Positions 44,697 through 55,360 are shown, counted from the first letter of the stretch. The stretch: 64,000 nucleotides of DNA from Actinacidiphila guanduensis (GCF_900103985.1 NZ_FNIE01000002.1:1-64000), one strand, 5' to 3'. Made by a program: numbers and translations. The notes: generated by a model from the letters alone, not told the origin.

Positions 44697-46922
44697 TCAC
44701 CGCGCGGGCGAACCGCCCGCGTACTTCTCCGAGTTGGCGTCCTTCCCGTCCTTCCCGTCCTTCGCGTCGTCCTTCGCGGTGGGCGCGGCCGCGCGGCCCG
44801 AGGGGGCCTGCGAGACCGGCGCCGACCCCATGTACTGGGTCCAGATCGACGTCGGCAGGTCGCTGCCGGGCTGCTTGGGCGATCTGCCGCCGATCCCGTC
44901 CAGCGGCATCAGCTGCTGGGACTTCGGGTCGATGCGGAACAGCTCCACCGAGGTGGCCATGGTGCGGTCGTAGCCGACGAAGGACGCCGAGGTGTTGTCG
45001 GGCGCGGTGCCGGGCAGCCCGGCCAGGTCGGGGCCCGCCTTCGCCGCCGCCGTGGCCGCCCCTGACCGCACCGCGTCGTGCAGCGCCTGGTCCACCTCGC
45101 CGGCCACCTTCGGGGTGAAGGGGTGCGTCACCGTGCCGTGCCGCACGGGGACGTCGGCGCCGTCGAGGGTGACCCGCCGCACCGAGTACGGCTCGGTGTG
45201 GGTGCCGGCCGCGGCGAAGGTGGCGTACGCGCCGGCCATCCGGATCGGGCTCGGCGTGGCGGTGCCGAGCGAGAACTGCGGCACCTGCTCGCCGAACCCG
45301 CTGTCGGGCAGCAGCCCGGCGTCGACCGACGCCTGCCGCACCTGGTTGAGCCCGACGTCCATCCCGAGCTGCATGATCGGCCCGTTCACCTGCTCGGCCA
45401 CCGCCTGCCGCAGCGTGATCGTGCCGTAGCTGCGGTGGCCGGCGTTCGCGGTGGTGACGATCCGGCCGTCACGGTTCCAGTACGGGCCCTCGGGGGTCTG
45501 GATGGGCACCTTGTCGTCGCCGTTGTAGGGCGATTCCGGGGTGACCCGCGCACGGGGCGCGTCGCGGGATCTGACCACCCCGTCGCGCAACCCGGCCGCG
45601 TAGACGAAGGGGCCGTAGGTGGTGCCGGCGGGCACGATGGCGATGTCGGCGTCGTCGAAGCCCTGCTTGATGTAGTCGGGCCCGCCGTACAGGGCGAGGA
45701 TCCGCCCGTCGGTGGCCACGGAGGCCGCGCCCACCCGCACATTGCGGTCGGCGGCGCGCCCGGCCGGGTCGAGGGTGGCCAGCTTGCCGCTGACGGCGTC
45801 GGCGAGCGCGTCCACCTTGGGCTTCTCGAAGGTGGTGTAGATCTGGAAGCCGCCGAGGTCGAGCCGGGCCGCCGAGATGCCGCTGTGGGCGGTGACGTAG
45901 GCGCGGGCGGTGTCCACGAGGTAGCCGGTCTGGCCGCCGAGCCCGGCCGGCCGCGGCGGCGGTATCGGCTCGGGGAACGTCGTGTACGTGGCCCGCTGGG
46001 CGGCCGACAGGTGGCCGGTCTTGACCATCCGGTCCAGCACCCACGTCCACCGCTGCACCGCCCGGGCGTGGTTGGCCGGGCTGACCGAAGGGTCGTACAG
46101 GCCCGCGCCCTTGAGCAGCGAGGCCAGGAACGCGCCCTGGCTGGGGTTGAGTTGGGAGACATCCTCGCCGTAGTACGCCTTGGCGGCGCGCTGCACCCCG
46201 TAGGCGCCGCGGCCGAACCAGCTGGTGTTCAGGTAGCCGTCGAGGATCTGCTGCTTGCTCGTTCTGCGGTCCAGCTTCACCGAGATGAAGATCTCGGAGA
46301 TCTTGCGGGAGATCGTCTGGTCCTGGTCGAGGTAGACGTTCTTCACGTACTGCTGGGTGATGGTGGAACCGCCCTGCACGCTGCCGCCGAAGGCCATCGT
46401 GGTCACCGCGCGGGCGATGCCCTTCGGGGAGACGCCGTGGTCGGAGTAGAAGGAGGCGTTCTCGGCGGCGAGCACCGCCCACTGCACGCCCTGGGGGATG
46501 CGGTCCAGCGGCATCGCCTGCCGGTCCACCGGGCCGACCCGGGCCATCTCGGTGCCGTCGGCCCAGTAGTAGACGTTGTCCTGCTGGGTGGCGAAGGCGT
46601 TGAGGTCGGCCGGGATCTTCGTACGCTCGTATCCGACGGCGACCAGCGCGGTCAGCGCCAGCAGCCCCCATACGCAGGCCAGCAGCCACTGGCGCGGCGA
46701 GGGCAGCCAGCGGCGCACCCCGGTCCGGCCGGGCCGGGGATAGCGCGGGGTGATCCGCCGCACCACGGACGAGCGCCGCACCCGGCCGGCCCAGCGCGCG
46801 GCTGCAGAGCCGCGCAGCGGCCGCCACAGCCGGGCGGCGGCCGCTCCCCGCGCGGCCGCCCACCCTCGTATCCCCTTGCGCTGTAACACCCGCCACTTGC
46901 GCACCATCGGACGCACTGACAT
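44697..46922 (-). CDS. Class A PBP-like glycosyltransferase with degenerate transpeptidase domain
   Basis: A 741-residue membrane protein with a basic N-terminus, a transmembrane helix (about 80-97), a GT51 domain (about 115-290) and a transpeptidase-like domain (about 395-660). The GT51 site looks active: E154 (AAENASFYSDHG, with Asn for the usual Asp), GGSTITQQ (184-191) and SVKLDRRTSKQQILDGYLN. In the transpeptidase domain all three motifs are lost: SxxK is T-T-Y-G (434-437), SxN is Q-V-N (511-513) and KTG(T) is L-P-G-T (636-639). It should polymerise glycan strands but not cross-link them or bind beta-lactams covalently. The C-terminus is Lys/Asp/Ala-rich. The ribosome site at ATG 46922 is weak. 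Confidence 0.92.
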   Translation of the reverse strand: MSVRPMVRKWRVLQRKGIRGWAAARGAAAARLWRPLRGSAAARWAGRVRRSSVVRRITPRYPRPGRTGVRRWLPSPRQWLLACVWGLLALTALVAVGYERTKIPADLNAFATQQDNVYYWADGTEMARVGPVDRQAMPLDRIPQGVQWAVLAAENASFYSDHGVSPKGIARAVTTMAFGGSVQGGSTITQQYVKNVYLDQDQTISRKISEIFISVKLDRRTSKQQILDGYLNTSWFGRGAYGVQRAAKAYYGEDVSQLNPSQGAFLASLLKGAGLYDPSVSPANHARAVQRWTWVLDRMVKTGHLSAAQRATYTTFPEPIPPPRPAGLGGQTGYLVDTARAYVTAHSGISAARLDLGGFQIYTTFEKPKVDALADAVSGKLATLDPAGRAADRNVRVGAASVATDGRILALYGGPDYIKQGFDDADIAIVPAGTTYGPFVYAAGLRDGVVRSRDAPRARVTPESPYNGDDKVPIQTPEGPYWNRDGRIVTTANAGHRSYGTITLRQAVAEQVNGPIMQLGMDVGLNQVRQASVDAGLLPDSGFGEQVPQFSLGTATPSPIRMAGAYATFAAAGTHTEPYSVRRVTLDGADVPVRHGTVTHPFTPKVAGEVDQALHDAVRSGAATAAAKAGPDLAGLPGTAPDNTSASFVGYDRTMATSVELFRIDPKSQQLMPLDGIGGRSPKQPGSDLPTSIWTQYMGSAPVSQAPSGRAAAPTAKDDAKDGKDGKDANSEKYAGGSPAR

Positions 46923-47106
46923 CCCCCACCCCCATGACCCCGTATGGAACAGGCGTTCTCCCCCGCCTCGGTCGGTTCGACCCTATGGGTGCTTCCGGAC
47001 GGCCCCTTCGCCGTATCTCCACAGCTCTGTAACAACGCGCAAACATCGAGGGGTTGCCGGCCGGGACGAGTTCGGGGGCTGGTTCGGGGGTGCAGGGGGT
47101 GGTTCG

Positions 47107-47183
47107 GGACGGGTTCAGGACCGATTCGGGGCTGGTTCGGAGTCGGTTCGGAGTCGGTTCAGGGCGCCTTCAGGGCGCCTTCA
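47107..47183. repeat. 11-bp tandem array at the end of the stress-protein gene
   Basis: Seven contiguous 11-bp units, for example GAGTCGGTTCG, GAGTCGGTTCA and twice GGGCGCCTTCA; weaker copies extend left to about 47077. On the minus strand the array begins at the TGA stop of the gene at 47181-47765, and several units start with TGA. Confidence 0.8.
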
Positions 47184-47765
47184 GGGTGTCGGCGGGGGCG
47201 GAGGCCGATGCGGCGGCGGGGGTGGGGGCGGGGGCTGATGCGGATCATGCGGGTGGTGCGGCCGATGCGGATGGCCGGGGTGGTCCGGGGGCGGCGGGAT
47301 GTCGGCGGGGCTCGGCGGGTGGGCGGTCGGCCAGACGAGCAGCACCGGGCAGGGCGCGTGGTCGACGATGAAGCGGCTGTGCGGGCCCAGGCTGTGCGGC
47401 CCGAGCCGGGTGCGGTCGCCGTCGCGGGCGAGCACCAGCAGGTCGGCGCCCTCGGCGGCGGCCACCACCTCGCGCTCCACGCGGCCGGTGCGCTGCCGCG
47501 TCTCGCACGGCCGGCCCAGCCGTTCCGCAGCCGCGGCCAGCAGGTCCCGGCCGGAGGCGGCGGCCGCCTCGGTGAGGGCGGCGCCCGGGTCGTGGCCGCC
47601 GCCGCGGCCGAGCAGCCCGGCGAAGGCGCCGTGCGCGGCGGCGGGCGCCTCGGGGTCGGGCACGTGCAGCAGCACCACCCGCGCGTCGTCCGGCGCGTGC
47701 CTGCGCACCGCCTCGACGCAGGCCGGCCAGGTGGCCTCGACGATCCACGCGATCACGGTCGTCAC
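47181..47765 (-). CDS. Universal stress protein-like, with His/Pro-rich tail
   Basis: A 194-residue protein. Residues 1-145 form a UspA-like nucleotide-binding fold: VIAWIVEATWPACVEAVRRH at the start, ADLLVLARDGD, and the G...GPHSRFIVDHAPCPVLLV nucleotide motif. The last 45 residues are unusual: Pro runs and many His (HPGHPHRPHHPHDPHQ), which could bind metal ions. The GTG at 47765 has a GGAGG site 8 nt upstream. It lies about 100 bp downstream of the transporter gene on the same strand and may be cotranscribed with it. Confidence 0.85.
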   Translation of the reverse strand: MTTVIAWIVEATWPACVEAVRRHAPDDARVVLLHVPDPEAPAAAHGAFAGLLGRGGGHDPGAALTEAAAASGRDLLAAAAERLGRPCETRQRTGRVEREVVAAAEGADLLVLARDGDRTRLGPHSLGPHSRFIVDHAPCPVLLVWPTAHPPSPADIPPPPDHPGHPHRPHHPHDPHQPPPPPPPPHRPPPPPTP

Positions 47766-47868
47766 GCCGTATCCGCCTCCCATGGTGTGCGGGCCCCGCG
47801 GCAACTGATGGGGCGTCGGCTTCGGCCCCTTCGCTCCTCGGCCGGAGCGAGGGGGTGTTGGAGCACTG

Positions 47869-49146
47869 CTAGAACACTGCCAGCGACAGCCACAGTGCCG
47901 GAACCGCCACGGCGAGCGCGGCAGGCACGGCGAGCGCGCCGAGCCGGCTGAACTCGCCCAGCGCCACCTCGCTGTCGTGCTCGTGCACGATCCGCCGCCA
48001 CAGCAGGGTGGCCAGCGAGCCGGCGTAGGTGAGATTGGGGCCGATGTCGACGCCGAGCAGCACCGCCAGGACGGCGCCCTCGCCGTTCGGCGCCGCCAGC
48101 GGCAGCAGCACCAGCACGGCGGGCAGGTTGTTGATGAGGTTGGCCAGCAGCGCGGCGAGGCCGGCCAGCGCGAACAGCGCGGGCAGGCCCGTGCCGGAGG
48201 GGACCGCGTGGCCGAGGGCGGTGCCGAGCCCGTGGTCGACCAGCGCGCGCACCACGATGCCGAGGGCCAGCACGAAGGCCAGGAAGGGCACCGAGGCGGC
48301 GGCCAGCAGCTTCCGCGGGGTGGTGCGGCGCCGTACGAGGGCGCGCACCGCGAGGACGGCGGCCCCGGCGAAGGCGGCCCAGGCGGCGTTGACGCCGAAG
48401 GCCGAGGCGACGACGAAACCGGCCAGGGTGCCGGCGACCGTGGCCAGCGCGAACCGCGGGACGGGCGGCCGCTCGTGCGCCGCGTCGGCCGTGCCGGCTG
48501 CCGACGGGTCGGCGCCCGCGGCCAGGTCGCCGGCGAAGAAGCGGCGCAGCACCACGTACTCCACGCCGATCGCGGCCAGCCACGGCAGCGCCATCAGGGC
48601 CGCGAAGCGCGTGAAGCTCAGGCCGCTCGCGGCGAGGGCGAGCAGGTTCGTCAGGTTGGAGACCGGCAGCAGCAGCGACGCGGTGTTGGACAGGTGCGTG
48701 CAGGCGTAGACGTGCGGCCGGGGCCGGGCGCCGAGGCGGGCCGCGGTCGCGAACACCACCGGGGTGAGCAGCACGATCGTGGCGTCCAGGCTCAGCACCG
48801 CGGTGATCACCGAGGCCAGGACGAAGACCTGCCCGAGCAGCCGCTGGGTGCTGCCGCGGGCGGCCCGCGCCACCCAGGCGCCGCACGCCCGGAACAGTCC
48901 TTCCTCGTCGCACAGCGCTGCCAGCACCAGTACGGCCGCGAGGAACCCGACGACCGGGCCGAGCCGGGCCGCCTCGTCGCGTGCGTGGTCCAGGCTGATC
49001 GCGCCGGTGCCCACCGCGATCGCGGCCGCCGGCACCGCGACGACCGCCTCCGGCAGCCCCCACGGCCGCACCACCGCGCACCCCAGCACCAGGGCGAGCA
49101 GGAGGGCGCTGAGGGCTTCGGCGGACGCGGTGTTCATGCAGGCCAT
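47869..49146 (-). CDS. ArsB/NhaD-type ion transporter (SLC13-like permease)
   Basis: A 425-residue membrane protein with about eleven transmembrane segments. The repeated halves carry the ion-transporter family pattern: LSLDATIVLLTPVV and NTASLLLPVSNLTNLL in the first, LLANLINNLPAVLVLLPL and VDIGPNLTYAGSLATLLW in the second. These match ArsB-type arsenite pumps and related anion transporters; no ars regulator or reductase is adjacent, so the substrate is uncertain. I choose ATG 49146 (GGAG 8 nt upstream) over ATG 49137. Direct repeats at 49212-49255 may be its operator. Confidence 0.87.
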   Translation of the reverse strand: MACMNTASAEALSALLLALVLGCAVVRPWGLPEAVVAVPAAAIAVGTGAISLDHARDEAARLGPVVGFLAAVLVLAALCDEEGLFRACGAWVARAARGSTQRLLGQVFVLASVITAVLSLDATIVLLTPVVFATAARLGARPRPHVYACTHLSNTASLLLPVSNLTNLLALAASGLSFTRFAALMALPWLAAIGVEYVVLRRFFAGDLAAGADPSAAGTADAAHERPPVPRFALATVAGTLAGFVVASAFGVNAAWAAFAGAAVLAVRALVRRRTTPRKLLAAASVPFLAFVLALGIVVRALVDHGLGTALGHAVPSGTGLPALFALAGLAALLANLINNLPAVLVLLPLAAPNGEGAVLAVLLGVDIGPNLTYAGSLATLLWRRIVHEHDSEVALGEFSRLGALAVPAALAVAVPALWLSLAVF

Positions 49147-50110
49147 GGTGCCCGCTCCGGCCCGGCCCACCGCACCCGCCACGGCGCCGGCCGACCGGCG
49201 CGGGCCGCGATGGTGCACAGGTGGCAGGTCGCGGGCGGCAATTGGTGCACCGGTGACGTAGTGGGGTGGCCGATCGGGCCGTACGGTGACGTCAGACCGG
49301 TGGCCCGGAACGGGGGACGGCCACGCCGAGGGGAGGGGGGCCTCCGGTCGCTCGGGCGCGGAGGTCCTTCGCCGCCGCCATCCGGCTGCACGGTCGGCCC
49401 ACTGTGCAGCCGGACATCGGACCGGGCGCCGCCATCCGACGGGGGAGGATGGCGGCGCCCCCGCTCCACGGTTCGTGGCAGACGCCCATGCCTGGCCGAC
49501 ACAACCTGGCGCGCGCCCTGCCGCGCGCTCCCCGCACACGTCTGCGCCCGCCCGGCACCGCGTAGCTCGGGCCCCGCTACACGCTCCGTCGCAGACGCCT
49601 GCGCCCGCCCGGCACCTCCTGGCGCGCGCCCGCCCCACGCCGCTCACCTCGCGGGCCGACGCCCTCGCCGACTGCCCGCGGCGAATCGGGCAGCCGCGCG
49701 TCCTCGCCGGACCGCGGGGCCGACGGGCTGCCCGCCCTGGTGAAGAGCCCCGGGCGCGGACCGACCCCGGAACGCACCCTCGACGCAAGCGCCTTGCCCA
49801 CCCGCCCTGCGCGGTACCCGCCCCATCGGCCGCAGTCCCGCTGCGTGTTCGCCCGTTGCCGCCCCTCCCCGCGCGCCTGCGCTCATGGCCGCGCGGGCGG
49901 CCGCCCCGATCGGCTGCCCCTGCAAGGAGGGTGCTCCGGCCGTCATCTTCGACCGCTCCCGCTCGTGTCCGGGCCGACACGGCGTGTTGTACGGTGCACG
50001 CCCGACCGGAATGTCCCGCGCCCCCGGGCCGGGGGTGGGCGCAGCCGGTCGGCGGGCGTCCCGCGAACCCGCGGGGACCCCGCGAAGACCCGCACACCCC
50101 GGGGGATGAC
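49147..50110. other. Long divergent gap (964 bp) without a recognisable gene
   Basis: Several frames are open because of the GC content, but none has a ribosome site, domain or plausible amino-acid mix. The DNA contains scattered direct repeats: CTGCGCCCGCCCGGCACC at 49542 and 49599, CCTGGCGCGCGCCC at 49505 and 49618, and the operator-like pair at 49212 and 49244. The arrangement suggests decayed tandem duplications. The region is expected to hold the promoters of the transporter and of the PucR-like gene. Confidence 0.5.
49212..49255. promoter_or_regulatory. Direct-repeat operator candidate upstream of transporter
   Basis: GGTGCACAGGTG (49212-49223) and GGTGCACCGGTG (49244-49255) differ at one base and are 32 bp apart, about three helical turns, so two proteins would bind one DNA face. 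They lie 66-109 bp upstream of the transporter start. Confidence 0.5.
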
Positions 50111-51985
50111 GTGCTGACCGTGCTGACGTCGCAGGATCTGGCCGGCTACGAGGAGTTCGGCGCCGCCGTCGTCGTCGGCGGGGAGCGCGAACTCGAGCGC
50201 GCCCTGGTCCTGGCCGGGGCCGAGGTGCCCGCCGGCGGCTGCGAGGGGGCCCTGGTCGTCGTCGGCCCCGGTCTCGAACACCCCGCAGTCGCCCGCCTGG
50301 TGCGGATTCTGGCGGAGAGCGGCGCCGCGGGCCTGGTGCTGGCCGGGACCGCCCCGGACGACCCAGCGGCCACCGAACTGGCCGCGACGGCAAAAGAGTC
50401 CGGCCTGCCGCTGCTCGCCTCCGGCCGCACCCTCGCCGAGTGGGAGGTTCTGGCCCCACAAGTCGCCGCCCTGCGCGCCGGGTTGCTGGAGCGGCAGTAC
50501 GCGCGGCTGGCCGGGCTGCTGGACCGGCTGCCCGCGCCCGGCACCGGCGGCGCGGCCGCCGACGAGCGCGGCACCGTAAGGAAGTTGGCCGCCTACCTGT
50601 CCGAACAGCTCGACGCCCAGGTGCTGGTGCGCGGCGCCGGCGGCGTGCTCGCCGCGGCCCCCGAGGCCCGCCCGCCACGGGATCAAGAGGCGGACACGCA
50701 GGGGCGGTTGGCGATACCCCTGAACGGCGACGCGACCTTGCTGGTGGCCACCGACCGCCCGGCCGCGGCACCCGACCGGGGCCTGGCCGCCTACACCGCC
50801 AAGGCGATCGGGCTCGCCCTGGCCGGGCTCGGCGAGCGGCAGGCCGGGCAGGCGGTGGACGAAGCGGTGCGGCGGGTGCGGGTCTCCGCGCTCCAACTGC
50901 TCATGAGCGGCCACCCGGTGCCCGCCCAGCGGGTGATCCAGGGCATATCCGGCGACCTGCTCGACAGCGACACCGCGCGGGTCTACATCATCGACTGCGC
51001 GGGCGCCCCCCGTGACGCGGTCCTCACCGAGGCCGAGCGGGCGCTGCGGGACGCGGCGCTGCCGGTGCGCTGCCCGGCGTTCAACCGGCACGTCATCATC
51101 GTCGCCCCCCAACTGCCGGGCCGGGACCCCGAGCCCGCGCTGCTGCGGCTGCTCGGCGTCTTCGCGCAGGAGCGGGTGATGCTCGGCGGCAGCCTGCCGC
51201 ACCCGATGGAGGCGGTGGCCGACGCGTACGGCGAGGCCATGGACGCCCTGGCACTGGCCGCCCGCACCCCCGCCCGGCACGCGACGGCCTCCCGCACCAC
51301 CGGCGTGCTGGACGTGCTGCCGCCGGAGGAGACCCGGGCCTGGGCGATCCGGCTGCTGCGGCCGGTGCTGGCGATGCCGCGCGGCGGACGGCAGATCCTG
51401 GAGACGGCCGCGCTCGCCGTGGAGTTCGAGAGGTCGGCGGCCGCCCGGGTGGTCGGGGTGCACCGCAACACGGTCACCCGCCGGGTGCAGCAGGTCTTCG
51501 ACGCGGTGGGGCTGGACCACGAGCTGATCCTGCACCGGGTGGTGCTGTCGCTGGCCGCGCAGGTCGTCGGGCGGTACGGGGTGGGCCCGGCGCCCGAGGG
51601 GCCGGGCCTGCACGCGCTGCTGACCGCACCCGAGGTGCGCTGCTGGGCGGAGAAGGCGCTGCGGCCGCTGGCCGGGGACCGCAGGGACCTGCTGCGCACG
51701 CTGCGCGTGTGGGTGGGCCACGGCTGCCGGTTCGAGCAGGCCGCGGCGGAGCTGGGCATCGCCACCAAGACGGTCCGCTCGCACATCCGCGCCGCCGAAC
51801 CGCTGCTGCGCCGCGACCTGGTGGCGAACCTGCCGGACCAGGCGCCCGACGAGAGCGAGCACCGCCTGTCCAGCGTCCGCCCGCTGGCGCTGGCCCTCTA
51901 CGCCACGACGCCGCCGGGCACCGCGCCGCCACCGCTGCCGGTGCACCACGAGCCGGCCCCGCCCCGCCCGGCGACGGCCCCATGA
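50111..51985 (+). CDS. PucR/CdaR-like transcriptional regulator with two HTH motifs
   Basis: A 624-residue regulator. The N-terminus has a PucR-like sensor region (GAAVVVGGERELERALVLAG) and a GAF/GGDEF-like middle (SALQLLMSGHPVPAQRVIQG, ARVYIIDC, HVIIVAP). A PucR-type HTH is at about 440-467 (RSAAARVVGVHRNTVTRRVQ). Unlike usual PucR proteins it continues with a second HTH at about 542-565 (FEQAAAELGIATKTVRSHIR) and a Pro-rich tail. The GTG at 50111 has GGGGGATGAC upstream. Such proteins control purine, amino acid or secondary-metabolic genes; the target here is unknown. Confidence 0.87.
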   Translation: MLTVLTSQDLAGYEEFGAAVVVGGERELERALVLAGAEVPAGGCEGALVVVGPGLEHPAVARLVRILAESGAAGLVLAGTAPDDPAATELAATAKESGLPLLASGRTLAEWEVLAPQVAALRAGLLERQYARLAGLLDRLPAPGTGGAAADERGTVRKLAAYLSEQLDAQVLVRGAGGVLAAAPEARPPRDQEADTQGRLAIPLNGDATLLVATDRPAAAPDRGLAAYTAKAIGLALAGLGERQAGQAVDEAVRRVRVSALQLLMSGHPVPAQRVIQGISGDLLDSDTARVYIIDCAGAPRDAVLTEAERALRDAALPVRCPAFNRHVIIVAPQLPGRDPEPALLRLLGVFAQERVMLGGSLPHPMEAVADAYGEAMDALALAARTPARHATASRTTGVLDVLPPEETRAWAIRLLRPVLAMPRGGRQILETAALAVEFERSAAARVVGVHRNTVTRRVQQVFDAVGLDHELILHRVVLSLAAQVVGRYGVGPAPEGPGLHALLTAPEVRCWAEKALRPLAGDRRDLLRTLRVWVGHGCRFEQAAAELGIATKTVRSHIRAAEPLLRRDLVANLPDQAPDESEHRLSSVRPLALALYATTPPGTAPPPLPVHHEPAPPRPATAP

Positions 51986-52166
51986 GCAGCGCCGGCACCA
52001 CCAGCACCACGCGCCCCGGGCCGGCGGCCGGCCTCCGACCTGACGGTGGGTAAAGCGCTGGGTAAAAGGGCTGCCCCCGGGTCGGACTGACATCTCCGTG
52101 CGGCACACTCTGCTTCGCACGGAGTCCGCCGCTGGGGCGGGGCTCGAGGGGCGGGAGGAACCCATC

Positions 52167-52460
52167 ATGATCATCTGGGGTACCAGGAGCTACATCTACC
52201 AGCTGGCGATGCTGACACTGCTGTGCGGGCGCTGCGGCAACCCCGCGGCGCACGCGCTGCGCAAGCGGGTCATGAAGTTCACGCTGTTCTTCATCCCGCT
52301 CTTCCCGATCAGCACGAAGTACTCGACGCAGTGCACCTTCTGCGGCGCCCAGAGCCAGGTGCCCAAGGAGCAGGCCCTCGCCCTCCAGGCGCAGATCGCC
52401 GCCCCCGCGGCCCCGGCACAGCAGCCGCAGCAGCAGGGCGCGAACCCGTACCAGAACTGA
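52167..52460 (+). CDS. Small zinc-ribbon protein
   Basis: A 97-residue protein with two Cys pairs (CGRCGN and CTFCGAQ) separated by a hydrophobic stretch (KFTLFFIPLFPISTKYSTQ), typical of actinobacterial zinc-ribbon proteins that sit at membranes. The C-terminus is Gln/Ala/Pro-rich. The ATG follows GGGAGGAACCC. No partner is evident; a strong terminator follows immediately. Confidence 0.85.
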   Translation: MIIWGTRSYIYQLAMLTLLCGRCGNPAAHALRKRVMKFTLFFIPLFPISTKYSTQCTFCGAQSQVPKEQALALQAQIAAPAAPAQQPQQQGANPYQN

Positions 52461-52473
52461 CCTCTCGCGCGAG

Positions 52474-52509
52474 GAGCGCCCCCGCGGCCGGCCGGCCGCG
52501 GGGGCGCTC
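52474..52509 (+). terminator. Strong palindromic terminator
   Basis: A perfect 36-bp palindrome: GAGCGCCCCCGCGGCC, a GGCC centre and the exact complement. It starts 13 bp after the zinc-ribbon stop. Confidence 0.88.
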
Positions 52510-52544
52510 TTGCGTGTCCGGGCGCCCGCCGGTTCTCTCCGATG

Positions 52545-52594
52545 CTCTTCGGTGTCCTTCGGCGTTCTTCGGCGTTCTTCAGCGTTCTTTCGAT
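52545..52594. repeat. 10-bp tandem array downstream of terminator
   Basis: Units CTCTTCGGTG, TCCTTCGGCG, TTCTTCGGCG, TTCTTCAGCG and TTCTTTCGAT follow each other without gaps, 35 bp after the terminator stem. Confidence 0.7.
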
Positions 52595-52837
52595 CCGGCC
52601 CGGTTGCCCGCCGGATGTGTCCGGATCATCGCCGATTTTGTCCGGCACGCGTCAACGCGCGAAACGTGTAGGAAACCTCGCAGCGGGAACCGAACTGACG
52701 TACCGCCGTATCCGAGGCACCCCCGAACGGCTCAGCCTCACAGGCCCCCAGGGGCCACCCCGTGCTTCCGTGAATGGAGCACAAGCGCGTGACAAGCCAC
52801 AGCCGGCCCGCACGGAGCCGGCGGGAAGCAGGCATCC

Positions 52838-53686
52838 ATGGCGGAACGTGACCTCAGATCAGGGCTTCTCGGCGAACTGACCGCAGAGTTCGCCGGCACC
52901 ATGATCCTGATCCTCTTCGGCGTCGGTGTCGTGGCCCAGGTGGTCGCGGGCGGCGCCCTGACCGTCCCGCCGGGCGGTCTCGGCAACCACGACAGCATCG
53001 CCTGGGCCTGGGGCCTGGGCGTCACGCTGGGCGTCTACACCGCGGCCCGACTCAGTGGTGCGCACCTCAACCCCGCGGTGACCCTCACCCTCGCGGTCTT
53101 CAAGGGCTTCTCCTGGAAGAAGATCGTGCCGTACTGGGCCGCCCAGTTCCTGGGCGCCTTCGTGGCGGCGCTGCTGGTGCGGTGGAACTACACCGAGGTC
53201 CTGGCGCGGGCCGATCCCGGACACACCATCAAGACCCAGACGGTGTTCTCCACGCTGCCCGGCAACGGCAACCCGGCCACCGGCATCCACGAGTGGGGCG
53301 CCTTCCGCGACCAGGTGATCGGCACGGCGATCCTGCTGATCCTGATCCTGGCGATCACGGACGTGCTCAACAACCCGCCGCGGGCCAACCTCGGCCCGTG
53401 GATCATCGGCCTGGTGGTCGTCGCGATCGGCATGGCCTGGGGCACCGACGCGGGCTACGCCATCAACCCGGCCCGTGACCTCGGTCCCCGGCTGGCCAGC
53501 TACATCACCGGCTACGGCACCGCATGGCGAGATCAATGGGGCAACCTCTATTGGTGGGTGCCCATTGTCGGGCCGCTGGTCGGCGGCATCGTCGGCGGCA
53601 TCTTCTACAAGCTCTTCGTCGGCTTCTGGCTGCCCACCGCCGCGCCCGAGCCGCCCGGCCGCGCGCCGATCCCCGACGAGGCCTGA
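52838..53686 (+). CDS. glpF: Glycerol uptake facilitator (aquaglyceroporin)
   Basis: A 282-residue major intrinsic protein that lets glycerol diffuse through the membrane. Six helices and two half-helices are visible, with the NPA motifs at N78 (SGAHLNPAVTL) and N210 (GYAINPARDLGPR); the Asp after the second NPAR is the glyceroporin signature. The C-terminus is Pro-rich and cytoplasmic. The ATG at 52838 has a modest GAAGCAGG site. glpK follows after 156 bp, so glycerol is trapped by phosphorylation on entry. Confidence 0.95.
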   Translation: MAERDLRSGLLGELTAEFAGTMILILFGVGVVAQVVAGGALTVPPGGLGNHDSIAWAWGLGVTLGVYTAARLSGAHLNPAVTLTLAVFKGFSWKKIVPYWAAQFLGAFVAALLVRWNYTEVLARADPGHTIKTQTVFSTLPGNGNPATGIHEWGAFRDQVIGTAILLILILAITDVLNNPPRANLGPWIIGLVVVAIGMAWGTDAGYAINPARDLGPRLASYITGYGTAWRDQWGNLYWWVPIVGPLVGGIVGGIFYKLFVGFWLPTAAPEPPGRAPIPDEA

Positions 53687-53842
53687 GCACCGGGCCCGGC
53701 CCGGGCCCCGCGCCGTACCCACCGGACGGGGCCCGCGCCGCAGCGGCCCGCATTCCCGCGCGCGCCCCACCCGGCGCGCGCCCAGCCGCGGACGGTCCCG
53801 TCCGCGCGCCCGATTACCTCGACCCACGAGAGGCAGCACACC

Positions 53843-55360
<1,518 letters not shown>

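Larger units (their letters stand above)
52461..52837. other. Intergenic region upstream of glpF
   Basis: These 377 bp hold the terminator of the zinc-ribbon gene, a 10-bp tandem array, and a less GC-rich stretch (52620-52700; CGATTTTGTCCGGCACGCGT, GAAACGTGTAGGAAACC) that is probably the glpFK promoter region. No gene is seen. Confidence 0.5.

Noticed and set aside
49286..50110. Open reading frame extending the PucR-like gene about 275 codons upstream
   Set aside because: The extension is Arg/Pro/Ala-rich, repetitive and lacks a ribosome site; GTG 50111 has a good one.
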